5,326 nucleotides of DNA from Anaerolineales bacterium (GTDB lineage Bacteria > Chloroflexota > Anaerolineae > Anaerolineales > E44-bin32): NCBI GenBank assembly GCA_030606845.1, contig JAUWFP010000167.1, positions 1 through 5,326 of the forward strand. The letters run 5' to 3'. Under the pieces are notes generated by a model. The model was not told the origin of the DNA, made no database searches, and saw only the letters and a list, made by a program, of their open reading frames with translations. Below are positions 1 through 5,244 of this stretch, piece by piece. Within the stretch, counting starts at the first letter, position 1. Each line of letters begins with the position of its first letter. A program made the position numbers and the translations under genes.

Positions 1-53
1 CCTTTGCCGGAATCAAAAAAAGCGACTAAGGGTCACCCACAAATTCTTGGACC
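1..53. repeat. Terminal direct repeat, left copy (circular overlap)
   Basis: Bases 1-53 are identical to bases 5274-5326. The repeat begins exactly at the first base of the window and ends exactly at the last, which fits a closed circle cut open by an assembler that kept an overlap. On the circle there would be one copy and a length of about 5,273 bp. It carries an ACCCTT-type site at each end in opposite orientation, one of which needs the upstream bases found at 5271-5273, with an A-rich run between them. Confidence 0.85.
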
Positions 54-85
54 ATTATTCGCTTTAGAACCTGGAACCTTATCTG

Positions 86-136
86 AGGCGACGGCGGGAT
101 TCGAACCCGCGCATAAGGGTTTTGCAGGTCCTCGCC
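86..136 (-). tRNA. Truncated tRNA-Cys (GCA): 3' half only, possible attachment site
   Basis: Read on the minus strand, canonical tRNA parts follow each other with exact spacing. They are the D-stem 3' strand GGC (136-134), G26 (133), the anticodon 5' strand AGGAC (132-128), the loop CTGCAAA with anticodon GCA at 125-123, the 3' strand ACCCT (120-116), a 5-nt variable loop TATGC (115-111), a perfect T-arm GCGGG-TTCGAAT-CCCGC (110-94), the acceptor 3' strand CGTCGCC (93-87) and discriminator T (86). CCA is not encoded (next bases CAG). The 5' half is missing: no D-loop GG, no proper 5' acceptor strand, and two mismatches in the anticodon stem. Only GGCGA at 168-164 resembles a 5' end. The conserved part therefore runs from about the anticodon loop to the 3' end, the portion usually carried in attP sites of tRNA-targeting elements. 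It is probably not a working tRNA. Confidence 0.6.
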
Positions 137-152
137 GAGTGCATTTAGGACC
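127..152. other. Perfect inverted repeat GGTCCT / AGGACC beside the tRNA-Cys remnant
   Basis: GGTCCT at 127-132 and AGGACC at 147-152 are perfect 6-bp inverted arms with a 14-base loop. The left arm overlaps the mismatched anticodon 5' strand of the tRNA remnant. The right arm runs into the repeat unit at 149-160. The structure replaces normal D-arm sequence, so it sits where element-specific sequence would meet tRNA-derived sequence. Its function is unknown. Confidence 0.4.
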
Positions 153-228
153 CTTTGCCGTAATCGCCTCAAACCCGGTGAAGGGTTTCCATTTTGCCTG
201 TAGCGAAAAAGGCCAAGACCCTTTGCCG

Positions 229-333
229 TCCTTGTTTCTCCCAGGCAACAAACTGACGAACCGAATTGTTGATAGGTGCACATGATACATAGGTTCGCTC
301 CATAAGGCAAACTCCATAGATCGGAGGCACATT
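229..333. other. Non-coding stretch between repeats and small ORF
   Basis: No convincing gene or strong promoter was found here. A 44-codon minus-strand frame (303 to 169) has GGAG eight bases before its ATG, but it runs back through the repeat cluster and is doubtful. The plus-strand sequence TGATACATA at 283-291 is only a poor extended -10 candidate for the ORF at 334. Confidence 0.4.
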
Positions 334-486
334 ATGCCAAATGATGCTCATGAGCTATTGATGGCTTCAAGATCATTTCCATGTATCCGTAGACAGGCAA
401 ATCGTATTAAAATTCTTTCAATATTTTGCCGGTTGATTCCTATGTGGAATCTCCTTTTTCATCATTTGAATCCATTGGGCATTTGA
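334..486 (+). CDS. Small ORF (50 aa), unknown function, strong Shine-Dalgarno site
   Basis: A 50-codon frame opens with ATG at 334 and ends with TGA at 484-486. A textbook Shine-Dalgarno sequence, GGAGG at 323-327, lies six bases before the ATG and is the main reason to take it seriously. The product starts MPNDAHELLMA, is basic in the middle (CIRRQANRIKIL) and becomes hydrophobic and aromatic towards the C-terminus (IPMWNLLFHHLNPLGI). There is no clear signal peptide or full transmembrane segment, and I recognise no family. It ends 37 bases before the first possible start of the primase-helicase gene. Its stop codon lies in the -35 box of that gene's promoter. It could be a leader ORF, a small regulator, or a chance frame. 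Confidence 0.35.
   Translation: MPNDAHELLMASRSFPCIRRQANRIKILSIFCRLIPMWNLLFHHLNPLGI
405..427. other. AT-rich tract, possible unwinding element
   Basis: Twenty of 23 bases are A or T in a region of otherwise mixed composition, about 175 bp beyond the last repeat unit at 217-228. An AT-rich tract near iterons is typical of plasmid origins. The tract also lies inside the small ORF at 334-486, so if that ORF is real its composition may have another cause. Confidence 0.25.
435..459 (+). terminator. Weak hairpin with T run (possible attenuator)
   Basis: GATTCC (435-440) and GGAATC (446-451) form a perfect 6-bp stem with a 5-base loop. After TCC there follows a run of five T (455-459). The stem is short and not GC-rich, so termination would be inefficient at best. 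It lies inside the small ORF and about 30 bp before the primase promoter, so it might limit read-through from the repeat region. Confidence 0.25.
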
Positions 487-511
487 CACATATACATGCA
501 GGGACAATACT
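483..511 (+). promoter_or_regulatory. Sigma70-type promoter for the primase-helicase gene
   Basis: A perfect -35 box TTGACA (483-488) is followed after 17 bp by AATACT (506-511). The latter matches four of six -10 positions, including the important second A and last T. Transcription would begin near 517-519. That is only about 5-7 bases before the ATG at 524 but about 66 bases before the GTG at 584, which favours the GTG as the translated start. Confidence 0.55.
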
Positions 512-574
512 TTCTGAGTACGAATGCGTGTGACCCTACCATTTTCGGTCTCTTCTAGGCCGGGAATATTGTCT

Positions 575-586
575 GAGGCACAAGTG
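575..586 (+). promoter_or_regulatory. Ribosome binding site favouring the GTG start at 584
   Basis: GAGG at 575-578 is followed by five bases and GTG at 584-586. The other in-frame starts (ATG 524, TTG 569, ATG 611) lack a comparable site. This supports an N-terminus that begins just before the coiled coil. Confidence 0.45.
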
Positions 587-3037
587 CGAAACATTACAGA
601 TCTTGAAAGAATGCTTGCTGCTGCAGAAGAGGAACTTTCCAGGCTGAATGCCAACCGGAAAGACATCCTTGAGCAGATCGATAAACTCAACCGTGAGAAG
701 ACGCTTTTGTATAAGAAATCTTCTGAATCCTCAGACGATATCTATGTACCAATGGTCAATGGTCAGTCTTCAGTGGACGCGAAAATTGCGCTTTTCCGAA
801 CGCTTTTCAGAGGCAGAGAAGATGTCTATGCGAGGAGATATGAAAGTGTGAAAACGGGTAAGACAGGTTACTTTCCGGCCTGCAGAACGAACTGGGGAAG
901 GAGGCTGAATGAAAAATCAGATAACGGAAGCGATGACCTTGAGCAGCGTGATTTCCTCCCTCTTACAGATGAAGTCATTAGAAATCACCTCCTTGGGAAA
1001 GATCCTCAGAGCCGATCAAAGCGTGAATTTACAATTGGCGTCTATCCACTCTTACTTGAAGAAACTTGCTGGTTCCTCGCTGTGGATTTTGATAAGAGCA
1101 CATGGATTGAGGATGTGTCCGCTTACCTCGAAACCTGTCAGGCCTATCAAGTTCCTGCTTCGCTCGAACGCTCCCGGTCTGGTAACGGTGGACATGTGTG
1201 GATATTCTTTTCTGAACCGATATCTTCTAGACTGGCGCGACAACTTGGGTCGTTCATCCTGACAGAAACCATGGAACGGCGACCTGAGGTCGGTCTTGAT
1301 TCGTATGACCGTTTCTTTCCCAGCCAGGACACGATGCCAAGGGGAGGCTTTGGAAATCTCATCGCGCTTCCCCTTCAAAAAGGACCAAGAGAGAAAGGGA
1401 ACACAATATTTCTAGACGAGAACTTCGTTCCCTACCCAGATCAGTGGGCGTTTCTTTCATCGGTCCATCGTATGAGCCGCGAGGATGTGGAAAGTGTTAT
1501 TCAAGATGCGGAGCGTCGTGCAGGTGTATATGGGGCAACGATGATTATTGCAGATGAGGATGACGAGGAACCGTGGATGGCGACCCCATCACGGCGAAAA
1601 AAAGAGCCTCCGCTTCCAGGTCCATTGCCAAAGCAGATATCCCTGATTCTTGGTAATCAGATTTATGTTACGAAAGATGAGCTCTCGCCTTCTCTACAAA
1701 ACCGGCTGGTCCGTTTGGCCGCTTTTCAAAATCCGGAGTTTTATAAAGCTCAGGCCATGAGATTTTCAACGTATGGGAAGCCCCGCATTATCAGCTGCTG
1801 TGAAGATTTTCCGGAGCACATCGGAATACCGCGAGGCTGCCAAGACGAGGTGATCAAACTGCTTCGGTCTCTGAAGATCACGCTGGAAATAATCGATGAG
1901 CGATTTTCTGGTCCCCCAACCGATTTCAATTTCCAGGGCACACTTAGGCCGGAGCAGCAAACGGCTGCAGATGTTTTACTGCGCCAGGACACAGGTGTGC
2001 TTTCGGCTACAACAGCCTTTGGTAAAACAGTGGTTGCGGCATACATGATCGCCGAGAGGGGCGTGAATACGCTCGTATTGGTTCACCGCAGGCAGTTGCT
2101 CGATCAATGGGTTGCACATTTACAAAATTTCCTAGGGCTTGATTCCAAAGAGATCGGTCAAATTGGAGGGGGGAAACGTAAACCAACGGGTGTCATCGAC
2201 GTGGCGATGATCCAGAGTTTGAGCAAGAAAGGCGTGGTAAACGATATTGTGGGTGAATATGGATATTTGGTTGTAGACGAATGTCACCACATATCTGCCA
2301 GAAGTTTCGAGATTGTAGCGAGGCAGAGTAAGGCAAAATTCGTGACCGGATTGTCAGCTACTGTGACTCGAAGGGATGGCCACCATCCAATCATCTTCAT
2401 GCAATGCGGGCCAGTACGGTATCGGGTTGATGAACGCAAACAGGCGGCAATTAGGCCTTTCATCCATAAGGTTATCGTGCGGAAAACGGGATTTAGGCTC
2501 CCTGAGGCGCTTATGGATGAATCTACCCCGGCCATTCACGAGGTCTATGCTGCATTAATCTCTGATGAAGGTCGCAACAATATGATTATTGAAGATGTGT
2601 TAGCAGCAGTTCGGGCCAATCGGTCTCCAGTATTGTTAACCGAACGAAGAGCGCATCTGGAGCGACTAGATGAACGCCTCAGCCCTCTGGTCCGAAATCT
2701 AATCGTAATGAAAGGCGGCATGGGGAAAAAGCAAAGACGGCTGATAGCAGAGAGAATCGCGGGTATTCCAGATGATGAAGAAAGAGTCATCCTTGCCACC
2801 GGACGATATCTGGGGGAAGGATTCGACGATGCCCGTCTGGACACGCTCTTCCTTACCCTTCCGGTTTCGTGGCGCGGAACACTGACACAGTATGCAGGAC
2901 GACTGCACCGCATGCATGATATGAAAAAGGAAGTGGTTATCTACGATTACGCAGATTTGAAAGTTCCGATGCTGGCCAGGATGTTTAAAAGGCGAAGCCG
3001 CGGGTATAGGGCTATAGGCTATGAAATTGAAGAATAG
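584..3037 (+). CDS. TOTE-type archaeo-eukaryotic primase fused to SF2 helicase
   Basis: Predicted 817-aa primase-helicase. Residues about 4-45 form a charged coiled coil. Residues about 65-290 are an AEP domain: the catalytic pair D168/D170 in AVDFD, the nucleotide-binding H204 in GNGGHVWIFF, a third acidic site D242 in YDRFFPSQD, then GGFGNLIALPLQ, a signature of the TOTE AEP family. An acidic, proline-rich linker (about 322-350) and a conserved-looking segment with CCEDFPEHIGIPRGC follow. The SF2 helicase runs from about 454 to 795: LRPEQQ, Walker A TTAFGKT (K481), DECH (565-568), LSAT, motif V ATGRYLGEGFDD, motif VI QYAGRLHR. All key residues are present. AEPs make primers and helicases unwind nucleic acid. 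TOTE-type fusions are proposed to act in conflict with invaders, but on this small circle a replication role is equally plausible. Start: GTG 584 has GAGG five bases upstream and a sensible leader; ATG 524 would add 20 residues, has no good ribosome site and sits almost at the predicted transcript start. Confidence 0.9.
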   Translation: MRNITDLERMLAAAEEELSRLNANRKDILEQIDKLNREKTLLYKKSSESSDDIYVPMVNGQSSVDAKIALFRTLFRGREDVYARRYESVKTGKTGYFPACRTNWGRRLNEKSDNGSDDLEQRDFLPLTDEVIRNHLLGKDPQSRSKREFTIGVYPLLLEETCWFLAVDFDKSTWIEDVSAYLETCQAYQVPASLERSRSGNGGHVWIFFSEPISSRLARQLGSFILTETMERRPEVGLDSYDRFFPSQDTMPRGGFGNLIALPLQKGPREKGNTIFLDENFVPYPDQWAFLSSVHRMSREDVESVIQDAERRAGVYGATMIIADEDDEEPWMATPSRRKKEPPLPGPLPKQISLILGNQIYVTKDELSPSLQNRLVRLAAFQNPEFYKAQAMRFSTYGKPRIISCCEDFPEHIGIPRGCQDEVIKLLRSLKITLEIIDERFSGPPTDFNFQGTLRPEQQTAADVLLRQDTGVLSATTAFGKTVVAAYMIAERGVNTLVLVHRRQLLDQWVAHLQNFLGLDSKEIGQIGGGKRKPTGVIDVAMIQSLSKKGVVNDIVGEYGYLVVDECHHISARSFEIVARQSKAKFVTGLSATVTRRDGHHPIIFMQCGPVRYRVDERKQAAIRPFIHKVIVRKTGFRLPEALMDESTPAIHEVYAALISDEGRNNMIIEDVLAAVRANRSPVLLTERRAHLERLDERLSPLVRNLIVMKGGMGKKQRRLIAERIAGIPDDEERVILATGRYLGEGFDDARLDTLFLTLPVSWRGTLTQYAGRLHRMHDMKKEVVIYDYADLKVPMLARMFKRRSRGYRAIGYEIEE

Positions 3038-3089
3038 ACGATCTAATTCAACGGTTGAAAGAGTTGGACGCAGACGCCCATTCCTTGTT
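3038..3089. other. Convergent intergenic gap, weak hairpin only
   Basis: Only 52 bp separate the stop of the primase-helicase from the stop of the convergent toxin gene. TTCAA (3047-3051) and TTGAA (3055-3059) form a 5-bp stem with a CGG loop and no T tract, so this is not a convincing terminator for either strand. A second in-frame stop (TAA) follows the TAG of the primase gene after two codons. Confidence 0.4.
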
Positions 3090-4049
3090 TTAGACATTAT
3101 GAAGTTTGATAGCTTTCCACTGGAGAAGCGGGTGCAACTGAATCTTCTCTTGAGTCGCAATGTCTGGCGTGAGTAGTTCTGAGTGAATTTCCCCGTGATC
3201 AAGCAAGCGATCGAGAAACTCATGCTCTGAGTCAGTGAAAGGCAATACGATTTTCAAGGCTTCCCTGCATTCCTCCACCATTTTGGAACCCCAGCCCTCT
3301 TTATCCTCAATGCCTTCGAGTGTTTTCGTTCTGAGAACAGGCAATAAGGAATGCTCAATTTCTTGAGTGTCGAAGTTAATATCCTCTAGAGAGATAGTCC
3401 GCCAATCCTTGGGGTTCATGGCACCGAAGAGGACGAACCCAAGCCGCACACGATCTCTTTCCCAGGAGCGGCCGGTCAGCAGGTGGTGAACATCAAAGAG
3501 ATCTCGACTCGCACGGCGAGAAAAAAGGGCAGCGAGTTTACCCGCTAGAAGTTCGTAGATATCTACAACTAGGATCTGCTCTGCTTGATGAACACCGAGT
3601 TTCTTTGAATTTTGCGCTGTGATCGGCCAAAGTGGAATCCGGAACATGTAATTGAGATCGAGTTCAAGGTTCTCATTCCCACCATACACGCTTTGATATC
3701 GCAGCAGCCATTTCCCGCCGGCGTATTCTGTTGGTTTCCTTTGGATCCTCAATCCCTCTCGACCCAAGACAGCTTCAATTGCTTTCTCAACCTGAGGGCG
3801 CTCCGATAGCATTGCCTCTTTGCTTGAAGCTCCGATGTAATTGAGATCAATATCGACCGAAAGCCGTGGCAGATTGAGCAGAAACAAGTTTAAAGCTGTG
3901 CCGCCTTTTAAGGCTAGCCGGTCTTTTAGAAAGGGATGGCTTCGGATCGCGTTCAGGAGGCTGAGCAGACGGACGGCTTTTTCCAAGATGTTACCTCTAA
4001 AACCTGATGAGGCAGATAAGGCGAGCAGCCTCTCTTTCGAAGGTCTCAC
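3090..4049 (-). CDS. AbiEii/AbiGii-type nucleotidyltransferase toxin
   Basis: The 319-aa product fits the AbiEii family (about 300 aa), a nucleotidyltransferase-fold toxin of type IV toxin-antitoxin and abortive-infection systems. Motif I is LKGGTALNLF (residues 47-56) with the metal-binding pair D66/D68 in SVDIDLNY. A further acidic strand is LELDLNY (128-134). The segment DIYELLAGKLAAL (163-175) carries the conserved lysine K171, and SRDLFDVHHLL (181-191) carries the last conserved R-D-x-x-D motif. All expected catalytic residues are present, so it should be active. Related enzymes transfer nucleotides, and some modify tRNA 3' ends; the target here is unknown. The start is GTG, overlapping the TGA of the upstream antitoxin gene as GTGA, with a strong GGAGG site seven bases upstream. 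A longer ATG frame (from 4103) would overlap the antitoxin gene by 58 bases and is unlikely. It is co-transcribed and probably translationally coupled with its antitoxin. Confidence 0.9.
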   Translation of the reverse strand: MRPSKERLLALSASSGFRGNILEKAVRLLSLLNAIRSHPFLKDRLALKGGTALNLFLLNLPRLSVDIDLNYIGASSKEAMLSERPQVEKAIEAVLGREGLRIQRKPTEYAGGKWLLRYQSVYGGNENLELDLNYMFRIPLWPITAQNSKKLGVHQAEQILVVDIYELLAGKLAALFSRRASRDLFDVHHLLTGRSWERDRVRLGFVLFGAMNPKDWRTISLEDINFDTQEIEHSLLPVLRTKTLEGIEDKEGWGSKMVEECREALKIVLPFTDSEHEFLDRLLDHGEIHSELLTPDIATQEKIQLHPLLQWKAIKLHNV

Positions 4050-4855
4050 CTTATCTCCTCCCAGGTCCTTTGAAGGACATCGGCAGGGACGATAAGATTC
4101 CAATCTGCGAGAAGCTGTCCATCATCCTGGTAGCCACGATCCATGTAGTGCGGGCTTTTCGGCAGAAGGATTTTTAAACGATCGAGGTATTCGTCGCTGA
4201 CCATAAGCGAGTCTCGGTGTTGCTCAAGGTAAAAGCCCACTTTTGCAGCCGTCGTCGCATTCTCAAGCGCGGTCACATATTTAACGACTTTGTCGAGGTC
4301 GAGGAATTCAATGCTCTCCAGAGATCGCCAGATCTCCTCCCAGCTTCCGGATAGCTTCGGTCGGTCGAGCACGTCCACCATGGAACGTTCAAGATTCGTC
4401 ACCTTTACATCCAGGCTGGAGCGGTCTTGAACTTCCACATAGAGCTCTTCCTGACTGGCACACCTCAAAGCTTTCGGGTGAGAGACCCCCTGATAGGTCG
4501 CCCCCTGGAATTGAAATGATCTGCCCAGGCTTCTCTTTGTCAGATAGGTGAAGTGTTCGTATATCGTATACGCTCTTCCATGAGCCTCCAGGGATGTATG
4601 GTATCCAAGGATTGCATCATCTGTTATCTTTCCAGCTAACAGATACGGATCGACTGAGAAACTTTCCGCAGGGATCCCAAGCGGGACTGTCGCATACAAC
4701 CCGCGACGGATACGCAGGATACGCCCCGACTCCTGATGATGAGCCAGCAATGACTTTCTTGTTGATGGATTTGTTGAGCCCTGAGCGTATAAATACTCAG
4801 TCAATTCTTCTACACGAAAAATTGGATGCCGAGCGAAGAAGGTATCGAGCTTCAT
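4046..4855 (-). CDS. AbiEi-type antitoxin / transcriptional repressor (winged helix)
   Basis: The 269-aa product matches AbiEi-like antitoxins (COG5340-type regulators of viral defence). Residues about 1-58 form a winged helix-turn-helix: FRVEELTEYL, a recognition-helix region STRKSLLAHH, and a wing GRILRIRRGLYATV. The segment DPYLLAGKITDDAILGYHTS (69-88) is typical of the family. The C-terminal antitoxin domain contains NLERSMVDVLDRPKLSG (154-170), NATTAAKVGFYLEQHR (199-214) and DWNLIVPADV (251-260) before the WEEIR end. In this family the antitoxin counters the toxin without stable binding (type IV) and represses its own operon through inverted repeats. It is the first gene of the two-gene operon. 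A matching inverted repeat lies on the proposed promoter 24 bp upstream. The ATG start is preceded only by a modest site (GTGGGA about nine bases upstream). Confidence 0.9.
   Translation of the reverse strand: MKLDTFFARHPIFRVEELTEYLYAQGSTNPSTRKSLLAHHQESGRILRIRRGLYATVPLGIPAESFSVDPYLLAGKITDDAILGYHTSLEAHGRAYTIYEHFTYLTKRSLGRSFQFQGATYQGVSHPKALRCASQEELYVEVQDRSSLDVKVTNLERSMVDVLDRPKLSGSWEEIWRSLESIEFLDLDKVVKYVTALENATTAAKVGFYLEQHRDSLMVSDEYLDRLKILLPKSPHYMDRGYQDDGQLLADWNLIVPADVLQRTWEEIR
4050..4062 (-). promoter_or_regulatory. Shine-Dalgarno site for the toxin, inside the antitoxin gene
   Basis: On the minus strand GGGAGGAG (4062-4055) lies five bases before the GTG start at 4049-4047. The same bases encode the W-E-E residues near the antitoxin C-terminus. 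This strong site and the GTGA overlap decide the toxin start and suggest coupling, keeping toxin output tied to antitoxin translation. Confidence 0.7.
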
Positions 4856-4878
4856 ATATCAATCCCACTTGAAATAAG

Positions 4879-4915
4879 TCGTATAAACTACTAATAAAAT
4901 TAGTGCTATATACGA
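4879..4915. promoter_or_regulatory. Nested 37-bp inverted repeat, probable antitoxin operator
   Basis: Two perfect inverted pairs share one centre at 4897. The inner arms are ACTAAT (4890-4895) and ATTAGT (4899-4904). The outer arms are TCGTATA (4879-4885) and TATACGA (4909-4915). The four bases between inner and outer arms do not pair. The repeat spans the -10 element and predicted start of the abiE promoter. Position and symmetry fit binding of a dimeric winged-helix repressor, and AbiEi proteins are known to autoregulate through inverted repeats. Binding by this AbiEi is an inference. Confidence 0.6.
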
Positions 4916-4925
4916 AAAAAGTCAA
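4897..4925 (-). promoter_or_regulatory. Sigma70-type promoter of the abiE operon
   Basis: On the minus strand TTGACT (4925-4920, five of six -35 positions) is followed after 17 bp by TAATTT (4902-4897), a weak -10 element. The predicted transcript start is near 4890, giving a leader of about 35 nt to the ATG at 4855. A large inverted repeat covers the -10 region. Confidence 0.45.
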
Positions 4926-4957
4926 GTAGAAACTGCAGTAGAAACTACAGGGTTCAT
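4922..4957 (-). CDS. Possible 11-aa leader peptide upstream of abiE
   Basis: On the minus strand an ATG at 4957-4955 has GGAG (4969-4966) eight bases upstream and opens the frame MNPVVSTAVST, ending in TGA at 4924-4922 inside the -35 box. The repeated VST residues are the direct repeat read in frame. It would be translated only if transcription came from further upstream (5000-5300), where I see no clear promoter. It is probably a chance frame. Confidence 0.15.
   Translation of the reverse strand: MNPVVSTAVST
4925..4946. repeat. Tandem 10-bp direct repeat at the abiE -35 box
   Basis: AGTAGAAACT occurs at 4925-4934 and 4937-4946, with a 12-bp period, immediately upstream of and touching the -35 box. 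The second copy extends into a small palindrome GTAG-AAA-CTAC (4938-4948). The core GTAGAAAC occurs again at 5141-5148. It may be a second regulator site or a leftover duplication. Confidence 0.4.
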
Positions 4958-5244
4958 GATATATTCTCCAATAAAGAAGACCTCAGAGCCTCTGGTAAAT
5001 CATGGGATGCGAGGTGTATCTAGTTCATCTTCATCTAACGGAGAGGTACATGGCCAGCGACCATTAGAAGTTCATTCGTGTTCTCGATGTTCAAGCCCAA
5101 TCCGATTGACACCCTTAACAACACATTTCTGCCTGGTCGCGTAGAAACATTGTTTTCCAATGTATATACTCCTTGTCCAGCGCTAATTGTCTGCCGTTGT
5201 TGGGTGTTGCCTGGTATTGCCTCGTGTTTTTTTCTGTGAGACAA
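4958..5244. other. Stretch without a secure gene, abiE side of the junction
   Basis: Apart from the doubtful 41-aa frame at 5035-5160, nothing here is firmly supported. TATACT at 5165-5170 resembles a -10 box on the plus strand, but no acceptable -35 lies 16-18 bp before it. Spurious protein-like frames exist on both strands. The stretch leads into the repeat cluster that begins at 5245. Confidence 0.4.
5035..5160 (-). CDS. Doubtful small ORF or gene remnant (41 aa)
   Basis: This minus-strand frame begins at TTG (5160-5158), with AAGGAG (5174-5169) eight bases upstream, and reads MENNVSTRPGRNVLL to its end at ...MVAGHVPLR, then TAG. The frame is open further upstream, to 5289, without a better start. 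After the TAG the same frame meets a second TAG and then stays open to about 4957. A neighbouring frame reads NGRWPCTSPLDEDELDTPR before its stop. The opposite strand is open too (5039-5238). This could be a decayed gene or chance open sequence in a non-coding region. I recognise no family. Confidence 0.15.
   Translation of the reverse strand: MENNVSTRPGRNVLLRVSIGLGLNIENTNELLMVAGHVPLR

Larger units (their letters stand above)
23..228. repeat. Iteron-like repeats, right part of cluster (mixed orientation)
   Basis: This is the continuation of the RACCCTTWGYCG family. Good units are minus at 23-34 (reads GACCCTTAGTCG), plus at 149-160 and plus at 217-228 (both GACCCTTTGCCG, identical over 12 bases). 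Looser units are minus at 110-121 (AACCCTTATGCG, which also lies in the tRNA-Cys remnant and may be coincidental) and minus at 176-187 (AACCCTTCACCG). The units at 5271 and 149 agree over 16 positions with one mismatch. AAACCC at 171-176 and GGGTTT at 183-188 form a perfect 6-bp hairpin. This is a candidate origin of replication (inference). Confidence 0.5.

Noticed and set aside
1..53. 53-bp repeats read as attL/attR of an integrated element
   Set aside because: The copies end exactly at the window edges, contain no tRNA sequence, and no integrase lies between them. Circular overlap is simpler.
85..170. Full-length 86-nt tRNA closed by GAGGCGA (85-91) and TCGCCTC (164-170)
   Set aside because: The 7-bp closing stem is perfect, but it would leave two unpaired bases between T-arm and acceptor, no D-arm consensus and an oversized middle. 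The canonical spacing instead fits a tRNA-Cys 3' half ending at 86.
169..303. Minus-strand 44-aa ORF starting MERTYVSC with GGAG upstream
   Set aside because: The ribosome site is fair, but the frame runs through several repeat units, ends in a repeat hairpin and shows no recognisable domain.
33..332. Minus-strand 99-aa ORF and neighbouring frames over 4-351
   Set aside because: They read through the tRNA fragment and repeat cluster. Strings such as GSNPAVAS and RVRIPPSP are what translated tRNA T-arm sequence produces.
418..690. Minus-strand 90-aa ORF and other frames inside the three main genes
   Set aside because: They are antisense or out-of-frame shadows of the primase-helicase, AbiEi and AbiEii reading frames, without ribosome sites or domains.
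3038..3089. Bidirectional terminator between the convergent genes
   Set aside because: Only a 5-bp AT-rich stem with no T tract is visible.
3090..4103. Longer AbiEii frame starting at ATG 4103
   Set aside because: It would overlap the antitoxin gene by 58 bases and lacks the excellent site that precedes GTG 4049 in the GTGA overlap.
4957..5160. TAG recoding suggested by two in-frame TAG codons in the minus-strand frame
   Set aside because: No secure gene in the window needs TAG read-through, and the primase-helicase itself ends in TAG, backed by a TAA two codons later.
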